A stretch of DNA of 40,401 bases from Thermoplasmata archaeon (GCA_027314915.1 DAHUZZ010000018.1:1-40401), one strand, 5' to 3'. Positions 9,009 to 17,843 are shown, numbered from the stretch's first letter. The notes: generated by a model from the letters alone, not told the origin. A program made the numbers and translations.

Positions 9009-9866
9009 TCACGCGCCGCCGGTCGGCCTCAGGCGGGCGTCGACGACGACGTGGACCCGGCCCGGTCCGTAGGCCTTGACCACCCGCGAGCGCGTCCCGT
9101 CCACCTCCGCACGGTGCCGGCCGAAGGCGGACCGCACCGCGGCCTCGGCCTCCGGGATCCCCCCCGCCGCGTCCGCCACGAGGTGGACGTGGACCGTGCC
9201 CCCGGCCGGCCCGAGCAGCCCGGCCGCCCGTCCGGCCCACGGCACGGCGGAGGGAAGGAAGCCGAGGACGACGCGGTCGACGGGGTGGGGCAGCTCGACC
9301 TCCCGGTTGTCCCCCAGCACGGCGGTCACCCGCCCGTCGAGCCCGTTCCGATGGATGTTCTCGACGAGGTACCGGAAGGCGGTCGGGTTCCGCTCCACGG
9401 CGGTGACGTGCACCGACGGCGAGCTCCGGGCGATCGGCAGGGCGAAGTACCCGATCCCCGCGAAGAGGTCGATCACCTGCTCGCCGGGACGGACCTCGCG
9501 GGCGAGCCGGGCCCGCTCGGACGTGTTCCCCCGGGAGAAGAGGAGGCGCGCGGCGTCGAACCGGTACCGCGTCCCGTGCTCGAGGACCTCGGTCTCGGTC
9601 GGGCCGCCGTGGATCGTCTCGAGGTCGGGCACCCGGTCCTCGCCCGTCACGGGTCCGCGGGGGCGGAGGACCGTGCGGACCCGGAGCGCGTCGGCGTACC
9701 AGCCGCCGAGATCGGGGAACCGGTCCCGGAGCCGCTCCGGCAGCGGGACGATCGCCACCTGGCCCCACCGGACGTATCGGCGCGGAAGGGCGCGCGCCTC
9801 CTCGTCGCCCCAGGCGGCGCGGGCCCGCTCCCGCAGCCGATCGACGGGGCCCGTCCGGGGACACAT
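9009..9866 (-). CDS. taw2: Taw2-like tRNA wyosine-pathway aminocarboxypropyltransferase
   Basis: A 285-residue Rossmann-fold SAM enzyme of the Trm5/TYW2 group. Taw2 moves the 3-amino-3-carboxypropyl group of SAM onto 4-demethylwyosine at position 37 of tRNA-Phe. Motif I is DLFAGIGYFALPIA, followed by AVERNPTAFRYLVENIHRN and GDNR. The C-terminal segment VVKAYGPGRVHVVVDARL, together with a histidine-rich VHVHLV, resembles archaeal Taw2 more than Trm5, which has an N-P-P-Y-type motif I do not see. The N-terminal 80 residues are a short recognition region. It lies 13 bases downstream of the TrmB-like gene and probably ends an operon with it and the lyase. The closest alternative is a Trm5-type m1G37 methyltransferase. 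Confidence 0.82.
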   Translation of the reverse strand: MCPRTGPVDRLRERARAAWGDEEARALPRRYVRWGQVAIVPLPERLRDRFPDLGGWYADALRVRTVLRPRGPVTGEDRVPDLETIHGGPTETEVLEHGTRYRFDAARLLFSRGNTSERARLAREVRPGEQVIDLFAGIGYFALPIARSSPSVHVTAVERNPTAFRYLVENIHRNGLDGRVTAVLGDNREVELPHPVDRVVLGFLPSAVPWAGRAAGLLGPAGGTVHVHLVADAAGGIPEAEAAVRSAFGRHRAEVDGTRSRVVKAYGPGRVHVVVDARLRPTGGA

Positions 9867-9879
9867 GGGGCCCGCGGGT

Positions 9880-10671
9880 TCAGCTCGGGGCCTTCGGCGC
9901 GACCGAGCCCTTCTCGAGGATCACGTCCAGGAACTGCTGGAGGTGGTTCACCAGGATCGGGTTGTCGGTGAAGCCGCACGCCTCGAAGGTGGGCGCCGCC
10001 ATGAGGGCGTGGGCCCCGTCGGCGAGGACCTCGGTGGCGAGGAGGTTCGGCCGGCCCACGTAGGTGACCCCCTCCGGGACCCGCTGGAGCGGCGCGGTGA
10101 TGAAGGTGACCTGCACGCCGCGCTTGACGGCGTGGGCGATCTTCTTCCCGAGCTCCTCCCGGATCTCGCCGATCTGGGGCGTGGTGAGGATGAAGCTCTT
10201 CGCGGAGGAGTCCAGGATCTCGCCGATCTTCGCGAGCACCTTCTCCCGCCCGCTGAGCAGGTAGACCAGCTGCGGCTCGCCGTGCTCGGCGACGAGCGTG
10301 TGGAGGAGGTTCAGCTTCTCGAAGACCTCCCCGATGGCGGTCTTGAGCTCCTCCGCGACGTCGAGCGGGGGCTTCGGCTGGTAGAGGACCGGCTTGCCGC
10401 CCGTCGGCGTGGCATACTTCTTCCCGACGAGCGACTCGAGGACCTTGTAGGAGCTCGTCCGGGGGATCCCGGCCGCGTGGGCGATCGTCGCGGCGTCCCC
10501 CACGCCCCGGGCCACGAGCGCGATGTAGGCCCGGGCCTCGTACAGCGTGAGCCCCACGCGGCCGAGCACCTCGACGGCGCGGCGGTACTCGGTGGTGATC
10601 TCGCTGCCGAGCGTCCCGGCCACCTGCTCGATCGTCGGCAGGGGCGTCCCGCCGTTCCCGGTTCGGGCCAT
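9880..10671 (-). CDS. TrmB-family transcriptional regulator
   Basis: A 263-residue protein with an N-terminal winged helix-turn-helix of the TrmB type (about 33-95: VGLTLYEARAYIALVARG, then AATIAHAAGIPRTSSYKVLE and the wing GGKPVLYQPKPP). A coiled-coil linker follows, then a C-terminal effector-binding-like domain (FILTTPQIGEI, VQVTFITAPL). TrmB proteins control sugar and central metabolic genes in archaea, often as sugar-responsive repressors. The sugar-binding C-terminal half of classical TrmB is shortened here, so the ligand is unknown. It lies 24 bases after the fumarase/aspartase gene and 13 before taw2, so it may regulate this small cluster. Confidence 0.88.
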   Translation of the reverse strand: MARTGNGGTPLPTIEQVAGTLGSEITTEYRRAVEVLGRVGLTLYEARAYIALVARGVGDAATIAHAAGIPRTSSYKVLESLVGKKYATPTGGKPVLYQPKPPLDVAEELKTAIGEVFEKLNLLHTLVAEHGEPQLVYLLSGREKVLAKIGEILDSSAKSFILTTPQIGEIREELGKKIAHAVKRGVQVTFITAPLQRVPEGVTYVGRPNLLATEVLADGAHALMAAPTFEACGFTDNPILVNHLQQFLDVILEKGSVAPKAPS

Positions 10672-10695
10672 GCGTAGCGTGCGGTCCCCGTTCTC

Positions 10696-12096
10696 CTAGC
10701 GCACCGGCTCGGCGAGCTGGAGCAGCGCGGCGGCCCCGAGGAGCTCCTCCGCCTCGGCGGCGGAGAGGAGCCCGCGCTGGACGAGGAGCTCCCGGACGGG
10801 CACCTGGAGCCGATCGGAGTCGTGGATGACCTCGGCCACCTTGAGGTAGCCCAGCTTCGGCGTGAGGATGGTGGCGAGCGCCGTCGACGCGAGGAGGTAG
10901 CGCTCGAGCGCCGCCGGGTTCGCGCGGATCCCCTCCACGCAGCTCCGGGCGAAGACCGGCAGGTAGTTCGCGAGGATCTCGCACGAGAAGAGGAGCTCGA
11001 AGGCGCTGAGCGGCATCATCACGTTGATCTCGAGCTGGCCGGCCTGGACGGCGAGCGCGTTCGCGGCGTCCGCCCCGACGACGTGGAAGGCGACCATGTC
11101 GAGGCACTCCGCCGCGGAGGGGTTCACCTTCGCCGGCATGATCGACGAACCGGGCTGGATCTCCGGCAGCCGGATCTCGTCGAAGCCCGTCGCCGGCCCG
11201 CTCGAGAGGAGCCTCAGGTCGTTCGCGATCCGGATGAGCTCGAGCGCGAGCCCGCGCAGCCAGCCCGAAGCGGCGGCGAGGGGGGCGCGGCTCTGCATCG
11301 TCTCGAGCGGGTCCCGGGCGGCGGTCAGGGGAAGTCCCGTGAGCTGCGCGAAACGCTCCACCGCGAGGGCCCGGAAGCCCGGGACGGTGTTGATGCCGGT
11401 CCCGACGGCGCTCCCCCCGAGCGGGAGCTCCGCGAGCGACGTCTCGACGGGCGGCAGCAGCTCGAGCGTCCTCCGGAGCGCCTGCGCGTAGGCGGCGAGC
11501 TCGCCGCCGAGCGTCACGGGCATCGCGTCCTTGAGATGCGTCCGCCCGGCCTTGGGGAGCTTCGCGAACTCCGTCCCCTTGGCCTCGAGCGCGGCCGCGA
11601 GCGTCTCGGTGGCCGAGCGCACCGACCGCAGCGCGAGGATCGTCGCCACCTGGGTCGCGGAGGGGAAGGTGTCGTTCGTCGACTGGCCCCGGTTCACGTG
11701 ATCGTTCGGGCTGAGGGTCCCGTACTCCCCGCGCGGGCGGCCGGTGAGCTCGAGCGCCCGGTTCGCGAGGATCTCGTTCACGTTCATGTGGAGCGAGGTC
11801 CCCGCGCCGGCCTGGAAGACGTCGACCACGAACTGGTCATCGAAGCGGCCCTCGGAGACCTCCTGCGCCGCCCGGACGATCGCGTCGCCGAGGGCCGGGT
11901 CGAGCGCCCCCCGGGCGACGTTCGCCTCGGCGCAGGCCCGCTTGAGCAGACCGTAGGACCGGATCAGGTACCGGGAGCTCCGGAGGCCGCTGACGGGGAA
12001 GTTCTCCCGCGCGCGCAGGCTCTGGATCCCGTAGTAGGCGTCGGCCGGCACCTCCCGCGGTCCCAGGGAGTCCCGCTCGATCCGCACCGAAGCCAT
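10696..12096 (-). CDS. Class II fumarase / aspartate ammonia-lyase family enzyme
   Basis: A lyase that eliminates water from malate or ammonia from aspartate to give fumarate. Residue numbers here count from an alternative GTG at 12108. Active-site regions are all present: AGTSLHMNVNEILANRALE near 102-120, HVNRGQSTNDTFPSA near 137-151, GRTHLKDAMP at 188-197, and the flexible signature loop GSSIMPAKVNP at 320-330 with its catalytic serine. The form MPAKVNP and the preceding LPEIQ lean to aspartase, while NDTFP is more fumarase-like, so the substrate is undecided. I prefer ATG 12096 (MASVRIERDSLG), which fits the family N-terminus. An AT-rich segment at 12121-12132 (CTAAAGGTTTTC on this strand) probably holds the promoter. 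Confidence 0.9.
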   Translation of the reverse strand: MASVRIERDSLGPREVPADAYYGIQSLRARENFPVSGLRSSRYLIRSYGLLKRACAEANVARGALDPALGDAIVRAAQEVSEGRFDDQFVVDVFQAGAGTSLHMNVNEILANRALELTGRPRGEYGTLSPNDHVNRGQSTNDTFPSATQVATILALRSVRSATETLAAALEAKGTEFAKLPKAGRTHLKDAMPVTLGGELAAYAQALRRTLELLPPVETSLAELPLGGSAVGTGINTVPGFRALAVERFAQLTGLPLTAARDPLETMQSRAPLAAASGWLRGLALELIRIANDLRLLSSGPATGFDEIRLPEIQPGSSIMPAKVNPSAAECLDMVAFHVVGADAANALAVQAGQLEINVMMPLSAFELLFSCEILANYLPVFARSCVEGIRANPAALERYLLASTALATILTPKLGYLKVAEVIHDSDRLQVPVRELLVQRGLLSAAEAEELLGAAALLQLAEPVR

Positions 12097-12200
12097 CCGA
12101 GGAAGCACCGAGCCCTCCCTGAAAACCTTTAGGCCCCGGCCCCCCGTGGACGCTCCGTCGGGACTCCCGGGCCGCGCGCCCCGGGGCGCCCCCCTAGGCC

Positions 12201-14057
12201 GTGGTCGATCCCCTGGTGCTCGGCTCCGACATCCTCGGCACGGTCGTCGCCGTGGCGACGCCGGCGCTGCTATGGCTCCTCCTCTTCGCCTGGGCCTGGG
12301 AGGACGAGCCCACCGCCCACGCCGCGGGGTTCGGCCGGAAGGTCTTCTGGCTCCTCCTGCCGGCCGCGTTCCTGGCCTCGCTCGCCAACGCGCCGTTCTT
12401 CGGCTGGAACGGCAGCGTCCTCGCCATCAACCTGGGGGGCGCCGCGATCCCCCTCGCCCTCAGCGTCCTCCTGCCCGCCCGGCTCCTCGGCCGAACGGGG
12501 TTCGCGAGCGTGGGCCGGGCGATCGCGATCGTCGCCGTGATCGCCGTTCTCCTCTTCGGCCTGGTCCTGATCCCCGCCGGCCCCGGCGCGGCGGGATTCG
12601 GGGCCTCCTCGTTCTCCTTCCCCGCCGCTCCGTCGTGGTCCACGCCGGTCGCCCCACCCCCCGCGCTGGCGCCGTTCCTCCTCGCCGGGACGGTCCTCGC
12701 CGGCGCCTACGCCGTCCTCGACCCCCGCACGCGGGGGCGGACGAGCGGATGGGGGGACCCGGCGCTCGGCTACGCCGTCCTGGCCACCGTCGCGCTCCTC
12801 GCCACCTACGCTACCACCGAGGCGGTGCCCGGCGTGGGGATCCTCTCGGCGTTCCCGGAGTATTTGCTCGCACCGTTCGCGGTCGGGCTGCTCGCCGTGC
12901 TGCTCTCCCGCCCGCTCCTCGGGCTCCCGCCCCTCGCCGCGATCGCCTTCGGCTACGCCTCCGCGACGGTGGGCGTCCTGGTCGGCGCCGACATCCTCCA
13001 CCAGCCCCCGCTCTACGCCGGCCCCCCGGGGCTCCTCTCGATCGGGGGCGCCGGCATCCTCGACCTGGTCTACCTGAGCGGGCTCCTCGCGCTCGCGCTT
13101 GCGGTGCCGGCCTACTATCTGCGAGCCGGCTCCGCCCGGTCCCGCGACGCCCCCGTGCCGCCCCTGCCGTCGACGGTCGGCCCGACCCAGGAGTTCCGGG
13201 CCGCGCTCCTCGGCCGCTCCTCCGCCGGGCCCCGGGCGACGATCGCCGGCGCCGCCCGGGCGACCGACCTCGCCGTCGACCGGCTCCGGCAGCTCCGGGG
13301 ACTGTCCGGCCCGCCCCCCGAGGGGGATCCCTGGAGCGGGCTCGACGTGCACCCGTGGCTCACGACCGACCACCTGAACCTCCGCGCGCTCGCCTCGAGC
13401 CCCGACCCCGGCCCGCGGGACGCCGACCGCGCGCTCTTCGCCGCCTACCAGCTGCTCCTCGCCGCGACCGAGGTGACCCGGCGGTTCTTCGGCACGGTCC
13501 GCCAGCGGGCCCTCGCCTTCCTGGTCGACCTCACGATCGTCTCCGTCCCGGCGGTCGTGGTGTGGGCGGTCCTGGCCGTGACCCTCCCGGGCAGCGCGGT
13601 CGAGGTCCTTTCGGGCGTGCCGTACAACACCGCGATCTTCGCCTACTCCGCCTACGGCTTCCTCTACTTCCTGGTCAGCGAGGTCCGTACGGGCACCACG
13701 CCGGGCAAGCGGCTCTTCGGGCTCGAGGTGAGGACCCGGGCGTTCGGACGCCCCGGCCCGGTGCCGCTCCTCGTACGGAACGCCCCCCGGCTGATCCCCC
13801 TCACCCTCGTGGCCGAGCTCCTCGGCGTCGCCATGGTCCTCTTCGCCGACCACGGGGGGCCGACGACCGTCCTCTTCGGCCTCTCCGGGCTCGCCGCCAC
13901 CGTGCTGGCCCTGCTCGCGGTGGGCAGCGTGCTCTTCGTGGGCGGGATCACCTGCGGCCTGATGTCGCTCCGTGCCGATCGCGCACGGATCGGCGACCTC
14001 TGGGCCGGGACCTACATCCTCAGGCGCCCGGCGGGGCCGCCTTCGGCTCGTTCCTAG
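12201..14057 (+). CDS. Polytopic membrane protein, DUF1614-like domain fused to RDD domain
   Basis: A 618-residue membrane protein in two parts. The first 310 residues have about nine hydrophobic segments with the glycine-rich pattern of DUF1614 (LAINLGGAAIPLALSVLLPA, then LLSIGGAGILDLVYLSGLLA near 275). A soluble linker of about 120 residues follows. The C-terminal part resembles an RDD domain: RALAFLVDLTIV with the Arg and Asp that name the family, then EVRTGTTPGKRLFGLEVR. Both families are of unknown biochemical role, and RDD proteins have been linked to ion or proton exchange. The fusion is unusual to my knowledge. It starts at GTG 12201 and its last 38 bases overlap the convergent Alba gene. 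Confidence 0.75.
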   Translation: MVDPLVLGSDILGTVVAVATPALLWLLLFAWAWEDEPTAHAAGFGRKVFWLLLPAAFLASLANAPFFGWNGSVLAINLGGAAIPLALSVLLPARLLGRTGFASVGRAIAIVAVIAVLLFGLVLIPAGPGAAGFGASSFSFPAAPSWSTPVAPPPALAPFLLAGTVLAGAYAVLDPRTRGRTSGWGDPALGYAVLATVALLATYATTEAVPGVGILSAFPEYLLAPFAVGLLAVLLSRPLLGLPPLAAIAFGYASATVGVLVGADILHQPPLYAGPPGLLSIGGAGILDLVYLSGLLALALAVPAYYLRAGSARSRDAPVPPLPSTVGPTQEFRAALLGRSSAGPRATIAGAARATDLAVDRLRQLRGLSGPPPEGDPWSGLDVHPWLTTDHLNLRALASSPDPGPRDADRALFAAYQLLLAATEVTRRFFGTVRQRALAFLVDLTIVSVPAVVVWAVLAVTLPGSAVEVLSGVPYNTAIFAYSAYGFLYFLVSEVRTGTTPGKRLFGLEVRTRAFGRPGPVPLLVRNAPRLIPLTLVAELLGVAMVLFADHGGPTTVLFGLSGLAATVLALLAVGSVLFVGGITCGLMSLRADRARIGDLWAGTYILRRPAGPPSARS

Positions 14058-14391
14058 GGGCGGGCGGCCGCACGGCGGGGACGGGGGGCCCGGTCCGCTC
14101 GAGCGGGATCGAGATCGAGGAGACGTTCGCCTCGCGGCCGTCGCGGTTCACGAGCCGTTCGGTGTCGAGGCCGATCGAGCCGAGCTTCACCTGCCCCTCC
14201 AGGAACCTCCGCCGCACGACCTCGACCACGTCGACCGCCTTCCCGATGGCGTTCCCGCGGGCCTTCACGATGACCGGCCCCGGGCCGCTGTTGAGCTGCG
14301 CCACGACCTCAAAGACGTAGGTCATGGTGGGCTTGGTGCCGATGTAGACCGTATTCCCGAGGACCGGATCGCTCCGGGGCCGTGACGCCAT
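14020..14391 (-). CDS. albA: Alba DNA/RNA-binding chromatin protein
   Basis: Alba coats chromosomal DNA and RNA in archaea as a dimer. The protein matches the family through its length: NTVYIGTKPTMTYVFEVVAQ, VIVKARGNAIGKAVDVVEVV (the RNA/DNA-binding loop), FLEGQVKLGSIGLDTE and VSSISIPLER. The lysine usually acetylated in Sulfolobus Alba (KKPVMNYV context) falls in the TKPTMTYV segment, where a threonine replaces one of the paired lysines. I start at ATG 14391 (123 residues) rather than 14415, because the upstream ATG lies inside the CTTTTAT box that is correctly placed for the downstream one. A proline/alanine-rich C-terminal tail of about 25 residues extends the usual 90-97 residue fold and runs into the overlapping convergent gene. 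Confidence 0.93.
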   Translation of the reverse strand: MASRPRSDPVLGNTVYIGTKPTMTYVFEVVAQLNSGPGPVIVKARGNAIGKAVDVVEVVRRRFLEGQVKLGSIGLDTERLVNRDGREANVSSISIPLERTGPPVPAVRPPAPRNEPKAAPPGA

Positions 14392-14413
14392 CCCCGGTTG
14401 CGAGAGCGGGGCC

Positions 14414-14420
14414 ATAAAAG
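14414..14420 (-). promoter_or_regulatory. TATA-like box and purine-rich BRE for Alba
   Basis: On the minus strand CGAAAAAAGC precedes CTTTTAT, 23-29 bases before ATG 14391. The A-rich run resembles a TFB-recognition element, consistent with strong expression. Confidence 0.6.
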
Positions 14421-14486
14421 GCTTTTTTCGGGACGTCTCTCCCTTCTAGCGCAGTCCTGTGTCGAGCGAGCATTTCCGGAGCAAAG

Positions 14487-14494
14487 GTTATGCG
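14487..14494 (+). promoter_or_regulatory. TATA-like box for tRNA-Leu
   Basis: GGTTATGC, centred about 30 bases upstream of the first tRNA base. Confidence 0.5.
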
Positions 14495-14520
14495 GACCAA
14501 CCCGTCCCAACGCCCGCCGC

Positions 14521-14605
14521 GCAGGGGTGGCCCAGCTTGGTCAAAGGCGCCAGGTTGAGGTCCTGGTCTCGTAGGAGTTCGTGAGTTCAAATCTCACCCC
14601 CTGCA
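14521..14605 (+). tRNA. tRNA-Leu(GAG)
   Basis: The acceptor stem GCAGGGG pairs with CCCCTGC and is followed by discriminator A. The anticodon stem CCAGG/CCTGG encloses the loop TTGAGGT (anticodon GAG, codon CUC). A long variable arm typical of leucine tRNAs precedes the T arm GTGAG-TTCAAAT-CTCAC. No intron is present and CCA is not encoded. The adjacent protein gene begins 22 bases later. Confidence 0.97.
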
Positions 14606-14627
14606 TCACCCCGGTCGGGGATCCTCC

Positions 14628-15545
14628 GTGACGGACGGTTCGCGCCGCTGCACCGCCTGCGGCGGGACGGTCCCCGCGGGGGCCCCGCGCTGCCCGGTCT
14701 GCGATGCGCCGATCGGTGCGCCCGCGCGCGCCGCGCCCGGTCCGACGCCCCCCCACGCCCCGGCGGCGCCCGTGCATCCCCGGAGCGAGGAGGTCGAGGC
14801 GCGGCTGGGCCGGCTCAAGCAGTGGGCGGTGGCCGCCCGCAGCCTGGGGCTCGATCTCCCCGGATTGCCCGCGTGGGCCGAACGGTACGTCCGGTCCGGG
14901 GAGGAGGTCGAGGGCTGGCTCGACGTGCTCCGGGGGATCGAGCGGATCGCCCAGCAGCGGATCGTGGCCGCGCTGGAGGCCTGGAGGAGCCGGACGCAGG
15001 GCCGGCTCCGCCGGCTCGAGGCCTACTCCGTCGACAGCCGGCTCGAGCGCGAGGAGATCGCGGACGCGGTCCATGCCGCCAAGGGCGGCGAGGTCGCGCG
15101 GGCGCTCGCGATCTACCAGCGGGTCGACCGCGTCGTGGCGCTCAAGGAGCGGCACCTCGACCAGGCGCGCGAGGACCTCGAGCGGCTGCTGTCCCTCCTG
15201 CGGGACATGCAGGCGCTCGCCCTGCCGGCGCCCGATGACCCGGACCAGCTCGGGCCGGAGCTCGAGCGCGAGCTCGAGCGCGGCAAGCTCGCCGCCTTCA
15301 AGCAGCGGCTCCGCGAGCTCCACACCGCCGCCGTGGCGGAGCTCGAGCGGGAGATCCCCGGACTGGTGCGCTCGCTCGGCGACCAGCTCCTCAAGAGCCG
15401 GCGCGACGGGCTCAAGGTCGATGCCGACGCGGAGCAGCTCGCCCGCGCCGCCCGCGCGCTGGCCCGGGGCCGCCCCGAGGACGCCCTCCGCAGCCTGCGC
15501 CGGGTGAGCTCGATGGCCAGCGGACCGCGCCCGCCCGGCGACTAG
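14628..15545 (+). CDS. Zinc-ribbon and coiled-coil protein, unknown function
   Basis: A 305-residue protein with an N-terminal zinc ribbon (C8xxC11 and C22xxC25 in CTACGGTVPAGAPRCPVC), a Pro/Ala-rich linker to about residue 50, then almost entirely charged alpha helix to the end (for example DQAREDLERLLSLLRDMQAL and ELERELERGKLAAFKQRL). The composition suggests long coiled coils or a helical bundle. No membrane segment or catalytic motif is visible. It starts at GTG 14628, only 22 bases after tRNA-Leu, and may be read through from the tRNA promoter. I do not recognise the family. Confidence 0.72.
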   Translation: MTDGSRRCTACGGTVPAGAPRCPVCDAPIGAPARAAPGPTPPHAPAAPVHPRSEEVEARLGRLKQWAVAARSLGLDLPGLPAWAERYVRSGEEVEGWLDVLRGIERIAQQRIVAALEAWRSRTQGRLRRLEAYSVDSRLEREEIADAVHAAKGGEVARALAIYQRVDRVVALKERHLDQAREDLERLLSLLRDMQALALPAPDDPDQLGPELERELERGKLAAFKQRLRELHTAAVAELEREIPGLVRSLGDQLLKSRRDGLKVDADAEQLARAARALARGRPEDALRSLRRVSSMASGPRPPGD

Positions 15546-15780
15546 GCCCGTTACCGGGAACCGGGTCGCGCTCCTACGGAAGGGGGAGCGGTAGTCGCCA
15601 CTCCGTCCGCCGGTGGACCCGGGCCGGGGGGACCCCTTGCGCCGTGGGGACGCGGGCTCCGGTCGGAAAAGATGGGACGAAGTAGGCGCACGCGGGTCGC
15701 CGATCGGTTGCGGTAGGGACCCGGAGCGCCCGCTCGCCCCACGACGGCGCCGACCCGCGAACCCCTCGGCGTGGCTGCCG

Positions 15781-16950
15781 ATGCTTCTCTTCGTCTCCCG
15801 GGTGCGCTCCTCGCCGGCCGGATCCGCATCCGCCGGCCGACCGGCGGGCGCGTCGGGCGCCGCCGGGAACTCCACTTCCCCGGAGCTGGCCGGCGTACCG
15901 GGCTGGATCTCGCCGCCCCCCACGGGCCAGTGGTCGGGCACGATCCGGTTGAACGGCTCCTTCGGGGACCTCTCCGATACCTGCTGGGACATGGACGGGG
16001 CGGGGGGGTTCTCCTTCCACCTCACCACCACCTCCGCCGGCTGGCTCGGGGTCTTCGACGGGTCGTTCCCCGTCCACTTCACCGAATGCGGGGCGACGAC
16101 CCCGTCACGAACGTACGCGGTCGACCCGGTCGATTTCGGGAACCCCCAGCTGGGCTTCGGATTCGGAGCGCCGGTGCCGTCGGACCGCGAAGGGCTCTAT
16201 CTCGAGGGGGACGGTTGGCTCGCGGACGTCGCCACGCGCGTTTCGTCCCAGGTCCCCGCGGGCCTACCCTTTGGGTACGGGGGGCTCCAGCTCCAGCGGA
16301 TCCCGCTGGAGATCGGGTCCAGCAGCTCGACCCCCCTCTGCCTCCTCTGCGACCTGAGCGGCAACAGCATCCCGGGCCCCACCACGCTCCCGTGGTCGAC
16401 CGCGTGCAGCGCCCTGGACGTGCCCTGCGTCGGGACCTTCGAGCTGACGACGGTCGCCTTCGCGCCGGCGACGTCGGGCACGCATCTGGAGGCCACCTTC
16501 CACGAGTCGAAGCTTCCTCCGGGTCGGAGCTGGTGGGTGAACGTGACCCAGCTGGTGCCCGGCCTCGATCCCTCGCTCCCCGCCCGGCAGACCGCCTCCG
16601 GGACCGGTGCGACGATCTCGGTCCCGGTCTCGGGGGAGGGAGTCTACCTCTACCAGGTGGCCCCGGTGCGCGCCGCCCCGCGGGGCGTGGGGCTCTCGGC
16701 CGGACTGAAGGGGACCACCTGGAACGTGACCGTCACGGGGGTCTATCCTTCGGACCTCCCGCGGGGCATCGTCTCCGAGAGGATCGGGGGGGTCTCGGGG
16801 GCGGCGGCCGCGGCCTTCGACGGTGCCTGGCCCCGCCCGGGCGCATCGAACGTGACCGTCGCGGCCCCTTCGTCGAACCGGTCCGAGTACCTGACGGGGG
16901 GGACATCGTATCGATCTCCCCCGGGTCCGGCGCGTGGGCAGAGGACCTGA
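15781..16950 (+). CDS. Surface protein, N-terminal part (frameshifted gene)
   Basis: This is the first part of a predicted secreted, membrane-anchored protein. It is rich in Gly, Ser, Thr and Trp, carries several N-x-S/T sequons (NGS, NVT) and cysteines, and contains HLEATFHESKLPPGRSWWV. That stretch fits the F-x-E-x-x-L-P-x-G-x-x-W motif seen repeatedly in Thermoplasmata surface proteins. The frame ends at 16950 with a short unrelated tail after a run of seven G at 16896-16902, while coding character continues in another frame (next entry). The N-terminus is uncertain: ATG 15781 (MLLFVSRVRSS) gives no clean signal peptide and I see no TATA-like box close before it, so the true start may be displaced by another error. 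Confidence 0.6.
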   Translation: MLLFVSRVRSSPAGSASAGRPAGASGAAGNSTSPELAGVPGWISPPPTGQWSGTIRLNGSFGDLSDTCWDMDGAGGFSFHLTTTSAGWLGVFDGSFPVHFTECGATTPSRTYAVDPVDFGNPQLGFGFGAPVPSDREGLYLEGDGWLADVATRVSSQVPAGLPFGYGGLQLQRIPLEIGSSSSTPLCLLCDLSGNSIPGPTTLPWSTACSALDVPCVGTFELTTVAFAPATSGTHLEATFHESKLPPGRSWWVNVTQLVPGLDPSLPARQTASGTGATISVPVSGEGVYLYQVAPVRAAPRGVGLSAGLKGTTWNVTVTGVYPSDLPRGIVSERIGGVSGAAAAAFDGAWPRPGASNVTVAAPSSNRSEYLTGGTSYRSPPGPARGQRT

Positions 16951-17843
16951 ACGGGGCGACGGTGACCCTCGATGCGGGGACCCACTTCCTCGGGTCGCTC
17001 ACCTTGAACGACTCCTTCCTCGCGAACCTGGCCACCCTCGACCTGCCCTACGACCGCCCGCTCCCCTCCCGAGGACTGTTCCCCGTCGGGTGCGCGAACA
17101 TCACGGTGCCCCTCCACGTCGTCCACCGGACGCTCCAAGGCCACGTCGGGGTGACGCGGTCGATCGGTGGCGCGAACGCGACGACACGGCCGAGCTCCCT
17201 CTCGGGCTGCCGGGACATCGCCCCCCTCGGCCTCCGGGGCGCTCTGTCGATCGGCCAGCTCGGCAACCTGACCGTCGGGACCGACGACGACCAGAGCGCC
17301 TACCTCCTCTCCTTCAACGCCACCGGGCCCAGCGGTACCGTCACGAACGCGACGCTCATCGTACCCCGGTCCGACGTCCCCGCCGGGTTCGTCCCCACGG
17401 TCTTCCTCCACGGGGCGGAGCTCCTGAACCCGAGCGTTACCGAGACGGCGGCGGACTACGTCGTCAACTTCACGATCCACGTCAGCACCGACGGCGTGGA
17501 CCTCCTCGGGGTCCCGTCCACCCCCGCTCCGCCGGCGCCCGCCGGGCCGTTCGGCCAGCTCTGGGCGGCCCTCGAGGACCGCCCCCTGCTCCGGACCGGC
17601 CTCGTCGTCGTCCTCGCCCTCGGCGTGGTGCTCGCGGTGGTCGCGGCCTCCCGGCGAAGCACCCCGAAGCGTCCCTCCTGGGGCGGGAACGGGCCTCCGC
17701 GGTCCCCCGCCGAGGAGGGCGGAGCCCCTCCCCGAAGGTTTGCGACGTCAGCCGACGTTCGGGGGTCCGGCCCTAGAGGATCTTCTCGTAGATCCGGACG
17801 TCCTCGCCCCAGAAGTGCTTCCGCAGCGTCCCGGCCTCCTTGA
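16902..17843 (+). CDS. Surface protein, C-terminal part with membrane anchor (frameshifted gene)
   Basis: This continues the preceding protein after a -1 shift at GGGGGGG (16896-16902). It begins DIVSISPGSGAWAEDLNGAT, has many sequons (NIT, NAT, NLT, NFT), and ends with the single transmembrane helix LRTGLVVVLALGVVLAVVAA followed by a basic tail. That is the topology of an S-layer-associated or cell-surface protein. No start codon of its own is convincing, so I mark it from the shift site. Three explanations remain: one G missing from a homopolymer in the assembly, a true disrupting mutation, or programmed -1 frameshifting. The last 71 bases overlap the convergent GNAT gene, and that part of the translation looks like shadow sequence. 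Confidence 0.6.
   Translation, partial: DIVSISPGSGAWAEDLNGATVTLDAGTHFLGSLTLNDSFLANLATLDLPYDRPLPSRGLFPVGCANITVPLHVVHRTLQGHVGVTRSIGGANATTRPSSLSGCRDIAPLGLRGALSIGQLGNLTVGTDDDQSAYLLSFNATGPSGTVTNATLIVPRSDVPAGFVPTVFLHGAELLNPSVTETAADYVVNFTIHVSTDGVDLLGVPSTPAPPAPAGPFGQLWAALEDRPLLRTGLVVVLALGVVLAVVAASRRSTPKRPSWGGNGPPRSPAEEGGAPPRRFATSADVRGSGPRGSSRRSGRPRPRSASAASRPP

Noticed and set aside
14309-14590. A minus-strand protein overlapping tRNA-Leu
   Set aside because: It covers the tRNA and the Alba promoter and has no family resemblance.
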